From contig NZ_JASHHX010000004.1 of assembly GCF_030056575.1 (NCBI RefSeq), positions 124,001 through 188,000 on the forward strand: 64,000 nt of DNA. Direction: 5' to 3'. The translations under genes and the position numbers were made by a program. Positions within the stretch are counted from its first letter, which is position 1. Every line of letters starts with the position of its first letter. Of the stretch, positions 18,213 through 24,605 are shown one piece after another. The stretch comes from Rhodoblastus sp. 17X3. GTDB taxonomy: Bacteria > Pseudomonadota > Alphaproteobacteria > Rhizobiales > Beijerinckiaceae. The notes beneath the pieces were generated by a model, which saw nothing but the letters and a program-made list of their open reading frames with translations, searched no databases and was not told where the DNA came from.

Positions 18213-19060
18213 TTGGCGCCGGCCGTCCTGGGCGGCGAGAGATCGCCTGGCGCGGCGATCAGCGCGTCGAACCAGTTGCGCAGTTCCAGCACGTTTGCGG
18301 CCCGGTAGCGGGCGGCGGTGAGCTCTTCCCCGATCTTGATCGAAACGCCGCCGCAGGCGTTGACCGTGAGGAAGCCCGATTCGTCGGTCACGTCGTCGCC
18401 CGCGAAAATGGGCCGCCTGCCCTTGAACGGGCGTTCTTCGAGGAAGCTGCCGATCACGCCGCCCTTGTTGTTTCCATGCAGCCGGATCTCGCAGACCATC
18501 TTGCCAGTGATCAGATTGAGGTCCGCCCGGTCGCGCACGATCTTCTGGGCGACGGCCTGGCATTTCCTCTCGAAATCAGGGCGCAGCCGGTAGTGGATGG
18601 CCACGGCGCCGGCTTTCCGTTCAATGACGACGCCTGGCTCCGCGAGGAAGGCGGCTTCGACGCGGGTCGCTATGGCTTCGACAGCGCTCTGGTCGATGGT
18701 TGGCGAGTGCAGTCGGCCGGCCGCGTCGCGGCGTTGCAGGCCATGGACCCCGGCCACAGGCAGGACGAGGGGATGGAGAAGGCGGTCGATGGCGTGGATA
18801 TCCCGCCCGGACACGACGGCCAGCGCCCGGCCGACCTTCTCGCGCAATTGCTCGATGAATTCCAGAGTCGCAGGGTCGACACGGACGTCGTCCGGGCGGT
18901 CCTCGATCTCGACCAGCGTGCCGTCCAGATCGAGAAAGATGCAATATTGCGCCAGATCGTCGATGGCCGGCAGCATATGGCGCGCTCCAATGGACGCCAG
19001 AGTTTGGCAGGTTGTCCCAGTCGTGGCGCCGCGGCTGCTGCTTGCGGATTTCAGATTCAT
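18209..19060 (-). CDS. otsB: Trehalose-6-phosphate phosphatase
   Basis: A HAD-superfamily phosphatase that removes phosphate from trehalose-6-phosphate. The catalytic motif is 'FLDLDGTLVEIEDRP' with the nucleophilic first Asp. 'VVSGRD' (motif II), the Lys of 'NNKGGVIG' (motif III) and 'FAGDDVTDESGF' (motif IV) are intact. The ATG at 19060 has GGAG seven bases upstream; an ATG at 19066 is too close to that site. It is the first gene of the five-gene trehalose/glucan operon and overlaps GH15. Confidence 0.94.
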   Translation of the reverse strand: MNLKSASSSRGATTGTTCQTLASIGARHMLPAIDDLAQYCIFLDLDGTLVEIEDRPDDVRVDPATLEFIEQLREKVGRALAVVSGRDIHAIDRLLHPLVLPVAGVHGLQRRDAAGRLHSPTIDQSAVEAIATRVEAAFLAEPGVVIERKAGAVAIHYRLRPDFERKCQAVAQKIVRDRADLNLITGKMVCEIRLHGNNKGGVIGSFLEERPFKGRRPIFAGDDVTDESGFLTVNACGGVSIKIGEELTAARYRAANVLELRNWFDALIAAPGDLSPPRTAGAK

Positions 19061-19090
19061 GGACATTCTCCAGGGTTCTAAATCTTGGGT

Positions 19091-19279
19091 TCAAGATCTT
19101 GGGCGCCACTCGACAGCCGCGCTTGAGCGGCGGACGACGAAATGCGGCGCCCTTGCCGGGCGCGGGCTTTCCGTCTCAAGGACATTTGTCGCGCGGGCCG
19201 ACGCGAACGGCGTCAGGCACCGTCGACGATCTTCTTGATCGTGGGCGAAGCCGCGAATTCTATCGGCGGCGCCAGACAT
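19091..19279 (-). CDS. Small ORF of doubtful reality
   Basis: A strong ribosome site (AGGAGGAAATC) precedes the ATG at 19279. The frame reads 'MSGAADRIRGFAHDQEDRRR' and continues for 62 residues with a low-complexity Arg-rich tail. Shifting one base after 'GFA' gives '..TIKKIVDGA' and an immediate stop, which looks more like a genuine short peptide. Either a very short peptide or a frameshifted remnant is therefore likely. It lies between otsB and the PRC-barrel gene on the same strand. No family is recognised. Confidence 0.25.
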   Translation of the reverse strand: MSGAADRIRGFAHDQEDRRRCLTPFASARATNVLETESPRPARAPHFVVRRSSAAVEWRPRS

Positions 19280-19320
19280 GATTTCCTCCTGCGTGGATCT
19301 CATCGGCGTTGCGAATGTCC

Positions 19321-19734
19321 TCATGATTTCTTGAGGTCGTAATAGGCGGGAGCGGACTTCATGCCCTCCCTGGTCACATTCGCGGCGATCTTCTTGACCG
19401 AATTGTCGACATCATAGGTGACGTTCAGCGAGCTGAAGGTCAGGGCGACGTCCTTCTTGTCGATGCCCAGGAAGCCTCCCACGCCAACGACGACCGCATC
19501 GACCTGGCCCGACGTGTTCAGCACGAGATATTCGATATTGCCGACCTTTTCGTCGCTCGGCGCATAAATGGTCGCGCCCACCATCTTGCTGGCGAGAACC
19601 TGATCCGGCCTCTGCTCACTGACGGGCATGGCGTTCGTGGTCGCCGGCTTCATCGCGGGCGCATTCGTCTGGGCGATGGTGGGGCTGGTGAGTGACAGAA
19701 GCGTAACCGTTCCAAAAATCGCAATATGTTTCAT
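19321..19734 (-). CDS. PRC-barrel domain periplasmic protein
   Basis: A 137-residue protein with an N-terminal signal peptide ('MKHIAIFGTVTLLSLTSPTIAQ'), an Ala/Thr/Met-rich linker, and a PRC-barrel ('VLASKMVGATIYAPSDEKVGNIEYLVLNTSGQVDAVVVGVGGFLGIDKKDVAL'). Secreted PRC-barrel proteins are abundant in Hyphomicrobiales and often stress-induced, but their biochemical role is unknown. An exact EcfG-type promoter lies about 80 bases upstream (19815-19839), so expression under the general stress response is expected. Confidence 0.85.
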   Translation of the reverse strand: MKHIAIFGTVTLLSLTSPTIAQTNAPAMKPATTNAMPVSEQRPDQVLASKMVGATIYAPSDEKVGNIEYLVLNTSGQVDAVVVGVGGFLGIDKKDVALTFSSLNVTYDVDNSVKKIAANVTREGMKSAPAYYDLKKS

Positions 19735-19814
19735 GCTTTAAGTCCTTTCGTCAGAGTGTTGAAATATTTGGTGTCTATTTTTCTGCGCCAGCATATCTTC
19801 ACAATTTGAAATAT

Positions 19815-19839
19815 AACGTTTGATATACTGAAATGTTCC
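19815..19839 (-). promoter_or_regulatory. EcfG-type general-stress promoter
   Basis: On the minus strand GGAAC (19839-19835), a 16-base spacer, and CGTT (19818-19815) match the published alphaproteobacterial sigma-EcfG consensus exactly. It points at the PRC-barrel gene with a leader of roughly 75-80 bases. Confidence 0.75.
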
Positions 19840-20108
19840 CATAAAAGTGATTTTTGTTTGTCACAAAGGTGGCCGTGGTCGTTGCTGGGCGCCGCGCGCC
19901 TTACCGGCCATTTTCCCGGGCGAACACCGCCGCGGATGATGTTCGGCACGAATTTCGGTCGACAAGGCGGCGTTTTGCGCCTGCGACGCGGGCGACGAAT
20001 GCGCCCTCGTGAAGCAAACGGCGCCGTCGGCCGGCTGTTCCGTAGTCACGCCGCGCCGGCCGTCGGCGCGCGCGCGGAACATTTCCGGGGCGCCGCCGTT
20101 GGCGTTTT

Positions 20109-20142
20109 CAGGGTTTCAGGCTCTTCAGGGTTTCAGGCTCTT
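20109..20142 (+). repeat. 17-bp perfect tandem duplication
   Basis: The unit CAGGGTTTCAGGCTCTT occurs twice head to tail (20109-20125 and 20126-20142), immediately before the start of the permease remnant. Such a duplication could arise by replication slippage and marks a disturbed junction. Confidence 0.85.
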
Positions 20143-20146
20143 CGGC

Positions 20147-20380
20147 ATGTGGAGACAAATCATGCGCAAGCCGCTTCCTTCGCCTTTCATCGAGGGGACT
20201 GAGCGATCGCCGATCGGCGACGGCTTTCGCGCCTTTTCGGTCAAGCCGGCTCAGCTGATGGGGCGGCCGGCGACCTTCGGCCTGGCGCTGGGCGTAGTGC
20301 GCGTGTGGGCGCTCGCCGGTCCCATCTTCCAGTACAGCGACACGTGGCGACGGGTGATCAACAGCGGAAACATTTCTTGA
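20147..20380 (+). pseudogene. Truncated low-affinity iron permease
   Basis: The frame encodes 'GDGFRAFSVKPAQLMGRPATFGLALGVVRVWALAGPIFQYSDTWRRVIN', the N-terminal domain and first membrane helix of the low-affinity Fe/Cu permease family (PF04120). It then stops at 'SGNIS'. The following segment expected in the family (a second helix and 'LIQNTQNRD') is absent in all frames, because egtB begins 17 bases later. I therefore read it as a 3'-truncated remnant left by a deletion or recombination at the egtB junction. An Arg replaces the usual hydrophobic residue inside the helix, which supports loss of function. Confidence 0.7.
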
Positions 20381-20396
20381 CCACGGCGTTGGAAAG

Positions 20397-21692
20397 GTGA
20401 GCATCGCTTACGACGGGAATAATTTCCGGGTGTCGACTGAACCATCAGCAATTTGCGCGTCGTTTCGCGCCGTCCGAGCGGCCAGCCGCGAGCGTGCCGC
20501 ACCGCTTTCGGACGCCGACGCGACGGTCCAGTCAATGCCCGACGCAAGCCCGGCAAAATGGCATCTGGCGCATACCAGCTGGTTTTTCGAGAAGATGGTC
20601 CTCGAGCCTTATCTGCCCGGCTATCGCGTCTTCGATCCGAGCTTCAATTATCTTTTCAACTCCTATTATGAAACGCTCGGAGTGCGACAGCCGCGGCCCA
20701 GGCGAGGCATGATCACGCGGCCAACGCTTGAGGCGGTCCATGCCTACCGAGCCCATGTTGACGCCGCCATCGACCTCCTGTGCGCTCGCGCGCCGCCTGA
20801 GCGCGCGAGCGCGATGATCGCGCTTGGATGCCATCATGAACAGCAGCACCAGGAATTGCTGCTGACCGATATCCTGAATCTGTTCGCCCAAAATCCATTG
20901 CGCCCGGCCTATGATGTCCACATTTCCGAGGACAGCGAGGCCGCGGCGTTGGCGCCCGTGACTTACCGGAAGTTCTCGGGCGGAATCGTCGAAATCGGCG
21001 CACGCGACGAGGGCTTCGCCTTTGATTGCGAGCGTCCCCGCCATCGCGTCGTCCTTGAGCCCTACCGGCTTGCCGACCGTTTGACGACCAATGCGGAATG
21101 GATGGATTTCATCGCTGACGGCGGCTACCGCCAACCCTTACTCTGGATGTCGGAGGGCTGGGCGAAATGCTGCGACGGCGGCTGGTCCGCACCGCTTTAC
21201 TGGGAAGATCGCGACGATGAATTCTGGTCCATGACGCTTGCAGGACCGCGGCGCGTCGTCCCGGCGGCGCCGGTCGTCCATGTCAGCTTTTTCGAGGCCG
21301 ACGCCTTCGCGCGCTGGTCGGGGCGGCGCCTGCCGACCGAAGCCGAATGGGAGCACGCCGCGGAATCTGACGCATCAGGCGGAAATTTCGTCGAATCCGG
21401 ACTGCTGCGTCCTGCGCCCACGCGGCCGGGCGAAAGCGGGCTGCGCCAGATGTTCGGAGACGTCTGGGAATGGACCAGCAGCGCTTTCTCGCCTTATCCG
21501 CGCTTTCGGCCGGCCGAGGGAGCGGCGGCCGAATATAACGGGAAATTCATGTGCGGGCAGTTCGTCCTGCGCGGCGGATCCTGCGCGACGCCGGCCCGTC
21601 ATATTCGCGCCAGCTATCGCAATTTCTTTCCACCCGACGCCCGCTGGCAATTTTCCGGTTTGCGTCTCGCCGGAGACGACGATGATGTTTGA
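20397..21692 (+). CDS. egtB: Ergothioneine biosynthesis sulfoxide synthase EgtB
   Basis: A non-haem iron enzyme that couples trimethylhistidine (hercynine) with a thiol (gamma-glutamylcysteine or cysteine) and O2 to give the sulfoxide precursor of ergothioneine. The N-terminal DinB_2-type helical domain supplies iron ligands: His56/His59 in 'KWHLAHTSWFFE' and the HxxxHxE motif at His147, His151 and Glu153 in 'HHEQQHQE'. The C-terminal formylglycine-generating-like domain has 'RLPTEAEWEHAA', 'GDVWEWTSSAF', 'GGSCATPARHIRASYRNFF' and 'FSGLRLA'. The start is a GTG at 20397 with only a weak site. It overlaps egtD by 11 bases. No EgtA, EgtC or EgtE gene is nearby. Confidence 0.9.
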   Translation: MSIAYDGNNFRVSTEPSAICASFRAVRAASRERAAPLSDADATVQSMPDASPAKWHLAHTSWFFEKMVLEPYLPGYRVFDPSFNYLFNSYYETLGVRQPRPRRGMITRPTLEAVHAYRAHVDAAIDLLCARAPPERASAMIALGCHHEQQHQELLLTDILNLFAQNPLRPAYDVHISEDSEAAALAPVTYRKFSGGIVEIGARDEGFAFDCERPRHRVVLEPYRLADRLTTNAEWMDFIADGGYRQPLLWMSEGWAKCCDGGWSAPLYWEDRDDEFWSMTLAGPRRVVPAAPVVHVSFFEADAFARWSGRRLPTEAEWEHAAESDASGGNFVESGLLRPAPTRPGESGLRQMFGDVWEWTSSAFSPYPRFRPAEGAAAEYNGKFMCGQFVLRGGSCATPARHIRASYRNFFPPDARWQFSGLRLAGDDDDV

Positions 21693-22641
21693 CGGCTTCG
21701 AGGTGCAATCAAGGTGGGATGAGGCCTTTCGCGCGGCGGTGGTTGGCGGCCTTTCGCGCGCGCAAAAATCCATCCCTTGCTGCTGGCTCTATGATGAGCG
21801 CGGCTCCGAACTCTTCAATGAAATCACGCGCCTTGAAGAATATTATCCGACCCGCGCGGAGACGGAAATTCTGTTGCGCTGGGCCGATGAAATGGCCGGC
21901 TTCTGCGGCGAGGACATTCTGTTGGTCGAATATGGCGCGGGGGCGGGGATCAAGACCGAAATCCTGATCGAGGCGTTGGACAAGCCGCGTCTTTATGTCC
22001 CGATCGATATCGCCGGGGACGTGCTGGCGCAAACGGCAAGCCGTATGAGGGATCGCTTTCCGGATTTGGAGACGCTTCCGATCGTCGCCGATTTCAATCG
22101 CGATTTCGATCTTCCCGCCGGTCTGCCGCCGGGATGGAGGACGGCTTTCTTTCCCGGCTCGACGATCGGCAACCTGAACCGGAGCGAAACTGTCGCCTTT
22201 TTGTCGCGGCTTCATCGGCATGTCGAGGGTCGCGGGATGGCGATCATAGGCGTCGATCTGAAGAAGGATCTCGGAACCTTGCTGAGCGCCTATGACGATG
22301 GCGCGGGCGTGACGGCGGCGTTCAATCTCAATCTGCTGGCGCGGATCAATCGCGAGCTTGACGGAGACTTTCCGCTGGACCGGTTCGTCCATCAGGCGCG
22401 TTGGAATGAGTCCGAGTCTGCCGTTGAAATGCATCTGGTCAGCCTCGATACGCGCGTGGTCTCGGCTTGCGGGCGACAGTTCGCCTTTCACGAAGGCGAG
22501 ACGATCCACACCGAGAGTTCGCGCAAATATGCGCTCGACTCATTTCGTTCGCTGGCGGAAAAGAGCGCATGGCGGCTTTCAAGGGCCTGGCTGGATGATG
22601 AGGACCGCTTCGCCGTTCTCGGTCTCGAAGCGTCGCCGTGA
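21682..22641 (+). CDS. egtD: L-histidine N-alpha-methyltransferase EgtD
   Basis: Trimethylates histidine with S-adenosylmethionine to form hercynine, the first ergothioneine intermediate. Family features are 'CCWLYDERGSELFNEITRLEEYYPTRAE' near the N-terminus, the SAM loop 'LVEYGAGAGIKTEILIEAL', 'YVPIDIAGDVL', 'FFPGSTIGNLNRSE' and 'AFNLNLLARINREL'. The 319-residue length matches mycobacterial EgtD (about 320). The ATG at 21682 lies inside the end of egtB, so the two are translationally coupled; longer in-frame readings are shadows of egtB. Confidence 0.92.
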   Translation: MMFDGFEVQSRWDEAFRAAVVGGLSRAQKSIPCCWLYDERGSELFNEITRLEEYYPTRAETEILLRWADEMAGFCGEDILLVEYGAGAGIKTEILIEALDKPRLYVPIDIAGDVLAQTASRMRDRFPDLETLPIVADFNRDFDLPAGLPPGWRTAFFPGSTIGNLNRSETVAFLSRLHRHVEGRGMAIIGVDLKKDLGTLLSAYDDGAGVTAAFNLNLLARINRELDGDFPLDRFVHQARWNESESAVEMHLVSLDTRVVSACGRQFAFHEGETIHTESSRKYALDSFRSLAEKSAWRLSRAWLDDEDRFAVLGLEASP

Positions 22642-22708
22642 GCGCATGGCCCTGTGAGCGCATGGCCTTTGGGCAAGATCAATGATCGTCAAGAACGACA
22701 TCCGCGAT

Positions 22709-22733
22709 GGAACGATGAGCCGAGCTGCTCGTT
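22709..22733 (+). promoter_or_regulatory. EcfG-type general-stress promoter
   Basis: GGAAC (22709-22713), a 16-base spacer and CGTT (22730-22733) match the sigma-EcfG consensus exactly, 85 bases before the lone response-regulator gene. Confidence 0.75.
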
Positions 22734-22818
22734 CTTCCCAAGGATTAAGCCGCCCGTCACGAGTAATCCGGCCAAGCCTGAACGGCTTCACCAACAATGG
22801 TTCGATGGAGCCAATAGT

Positions 22819-23163
22819 ATGTCCCGTTTACTGGTGATCGAGGACGAGTTTTTTGTCGCGGCCCATATCGAAAACGTATTGAGCGACGACGGTCATGAAG
22901 TGATCGGACCGGTCGGAACGCTCGATGAAGCCAGGGCCTTGGCGCGCTCGGAAGAGCTTGATGGGGCATTGCTCGACGTCAATCTCGATGACGGCCGCAT
23001 CGACGAAGTCGCGGATATTCTGACGGGTCGCCATATCCCGTTCATGTTCGTGACCGCTTGCGCCCGCGACAATCTGCCGGCGGCCTACCGACAGTCGGTG
23101 GTCGTGCCCAAGCCCTTCACGGACATGGATCTCATCCGCGAAGTGCGGCGCCTCACGCAGTAA
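22819..23163 (+). CDS. Stand-alone receiver-domain response regulator
   Basis: A 114-residue single REC domain with no output domain. The acidic pair is in 'LLVIEDEFF', the phospho-acceptor Asp in '[11 protein letters not shown]', the conserved Thr in 'PFMFVTACA' and the Lys in '[12 protein letters not shown]'. Proteins like this often act as phosphate sinks or modulators for HWE/HisKA2 kinases in alphaproteobacteria. No kinase gene is next to it. An exact EcfG-type promoter upstream suggests it belongs to the general stress regulon, where single-domain regulators commonly feed back on PhyR signalling (inference). Its 3' end overlaps the LigD fragment by 11 bases. Confidence 0.85.
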   Translation: MSRLLVIEDEFFVAAHIENVLSDDGHEVIGPVGTLDEARALARSEELDGALLDVNLDDGRIDEVADILTGRHIPFMFVTACARDNLPAAYRQSVVVPKPFTDMDLIREVRRLTQ

Positions 23164-23401
23164 GGCGAGCGCCAGTCACGGCAATCATTGCGTCAAGCGA
23201 TGCGCCAGGCGCGAGGCTCGGCCCCTTGGTGACGGCCCAGCTTTTCAGCACGCCGTCCAGTTCAAGGCGGAGGTCGTAATGCAGCCGCCGCGCTTCATGT
23301 TTCTGCACGACGAACAGGTTTTTTCCCGAGGCTCCGGCACTCCCGCGGGGCTCCTGCGAGGCGTCGAAGTTTCGCTCCTTGCGATAGGTCGCCAGCCCCA
23401 T
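23153..23401 (-). pseudogene. LigD N-terminal (3'-phosphoesterase) fragment
   Basis: The 82-residue frame begins '[18 protein letters not shown]' and contains '[35 protein letters not shown]', the start of the 3'-phosphoesterase domain of bacterial non-homologous end-joining ligase LigD. Homology stops after 'GPSLAPG', and the frame closes inside the response-regulator gene on the other strand. The rest of the phosphoesterase, ligase and polymerase domains is missing. It sits just after the Ku fragment in the usual ku-ligD order, so this is a decayed end-joining locus. Confidence 0.8.
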
Positions 23402-23404
23402 GGC

Positions 23405-23599
23405 TCAACTCGCTTTTCGGCGAGCGGCGCGGGATTTCGAGTGCTTTTCCTGCATTACGGGGGAAGTATTGGATGCTTCCGCCCGTCTCTGGCTCCAGGG
23501 CGCCGCCGAGCGAATTTCGTAGTCGAAATGGAGGGTCGTCGCGAGCAGGCCGGCTCCGTGGGGACGGATCAGCAAAGTGCGGAGCCGCCGGAACAGCAC
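23405..23599 (-). pseudogene. Ku C-terminal region fragment
   Basis: The frame contains '[27 protein letters not shown]', which matches the conserved bacterial Ku segment following the core barrel. It then jumps to a basic tail '[14 protein letters not shown]' like Ku C-termini, with the helical region between them lost. Upstream minus-strand bases (23600-23780) show no clear Ku N-terminus. Only three bases separate its stop from the LigD fragment start, the normal operon spacing. Confidence 0.6.
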
Positions 23600-23787
23600 G
23601 GCATGGGCGACAGCGGCGGCGCGCTGGGGGGCAAGGCCCCTACGGCCAGGCCGGCGTCAGAGCGTTCCGCTTCGGCGAAAAAAGCCGCTGCGACGAGGAA
23701 ACGGAACGGCTGAAGCGGCAGGAGAAGCCGCAGGGCCTTGAGCGCGACATTTTCCGAAGCCTGACACATGAACGACTTCTCCACAGG

Positions 23788-23829
23788 CCAAAACCTTGCC
23801 TGACGCCACTATAGGTTTTGGCGCCAAAA
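23788..23829. repeat. Inverted repeat and 14-bp palindrome
   Basis: CCAAAACCT (23788-23796) and AGGTTTTGG (23813-23821) are inverted copies, and the second runs into the perfect palindrome TTTTGGCGCCAAAA (23816-23829). It lies in the gene-free stretch 23600-23992, between the Ku remnant and folA, and may be an operator. Confidence 0.5.
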
Positions 23830-23848
23830 GACCGTAGTTTGCCTCAGG

Positions 23849-23882
23849 AAAAGGCGCGCGATTCCGGAAGCGCGCGCCTTTT
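23849..23882. terminator. Bidirectional terminator-like hairpin
   Basis: AAAAGGCGCGCG (23849-23860) pairs with CGCGCGCCTTTT (23871-23882) around a ten-base loop. The T-runs at the stem ends on both strands suit a bidirectional intrinsic terminator. It marks the right-hand edge of the accessory region, 110 bases before folA. Confidence 0.65.
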
Positions 23883-23992
23883 CGGATCCAGGCATCTGAG
23901 GCAGGCGGTATGGCGCGGGCGGACTCAAAAATAGCGAATTCCGCATTTTCAACTTTTGGCCTTGGCATTCATACGCTGGCGAAGGTCACGGC

Positions 23993-24520
23993 ATGACCGG
24001 AGCGGTTCCTCTCACTATCGTCGCCGCCGTCGCGCGCAATGGCGCCCTGGGCAAGGACAACGCCATTCCCTGGCGCGCGCCAAGCGATCTCAAGCGTTTC
24101 CGCGAGATTACCTGGGGCCGGCCGCTGATTATGGGGCGCAAGACCTATCAGTCGATCGGCAAGCCGCTGCCGGGGCGCGAGACATTGGTGGTCACGCGCG
24201 ATCCGGATTTTCTGGCCGGCGAAAGGCCGGACCATCTCCACGTCGCGAGTGACTTCGACTCGGCCATGGCTCAGGCCTCGCTCCTCGCCAGGTCCATGCA
24301 CGCGGCCGAGGTCATCCTTGCCGGCGGCGCCGCGCTTTACCGCCTCGGCCTGCCGCGCGCGTCCTATCTGCGCCTCACCCTGGTCGATTGCGCGCCCGAG
24401 GCCGACGCCTTTTTTCCTGAGGTCGATTGGGGGCAATGGCGCGAGACATGGCGCGAACGCCCCCTTTGCGGCGCCAAGGACGAGGTCGCGCTCGAATATG
24501 TCGATTACCAACGTCTTTGA
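23993..24520 (+). CDS. folA: Dihydrofolate reductase
   Basis: Reduces dihydrofolate to tetrahydrofolate with NADPH, recycling the product of ThyA. The 175-residue protein has 'IVAAVARNGALGKDNAIPWRAPSDLKRF' with the active-site Asp after 'RAPS', 'RPLIMGRKTYQSIGKPLPGR' for NADPH binding, and 'EVILAGGAALYRLGL'. The start follows a short leader after the hairpin at 23849. It is 86 bases upstream of hflK. In many relatives thyA directly precedes folA, but here the accessory region separates them. Confidence 0.94.
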   Translation: MTGAVPLTIVAAVARNGALGKDNAIPWRAPSDLKRFREITWGRPLIMGRKTYQSIGKPLPGRETLVVTRDPDFLAGERPDHLHVASDFDSAMAQASLLARSMHAAEVILAGGAALYRLGLPRASYLRLTLVDCAPEADAFFPEVDWGQWRETWRERPLCGAKDEVALEYVDYQRL

Positions 24521-24527
24521 TCGCCGA

Positions 24528-24556
24528 TTGTGCGCAATCCGGCCGCATCCTATATA
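24528..24556 (+). promoter_or_regulatory. Candidate sigma-70 promoter for hflKC
   Basis: TTGTGC (24528-24533), a 17-base spacer and TATATA (24551-24556) lie between folA and hflK. The spacing is ideal and the -10 fair, but the -35 matches only half of the consensus. Confidence 0.35.
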
Positions 24557-24605
24557 GGAGCGGTCGCAGCGCCGATTGCGCGGCGGCGAGGAAATTGAGG
24601 ACTAT

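Larger units (their letters stand above)
19735..20146. other. Intergenic region with no recognised gene
   Basis: About 410 bases between the PRC-barrel gene and the permease remnant. The first 130 are AT-rich and contain the EcfG-type promoter. The rest is GC-rich and codes for nothing recognisable in either direction. The short frames at 19858-20202 and 19861-20082 have no family features. Confidence 0.6.

Noticed and set aside
20365-20394. EcfG-like promoter before egtB
   Set aside because: The -35 has an extra A (GGAAAC) and the spacer to CGTT is 15, outside the consensus.
23600-23784. Possible Ku N-terminal remnant on the minus strand
   Set aside because: A few positions look Ku-like in one frame, but the alignment is too weak to claim.
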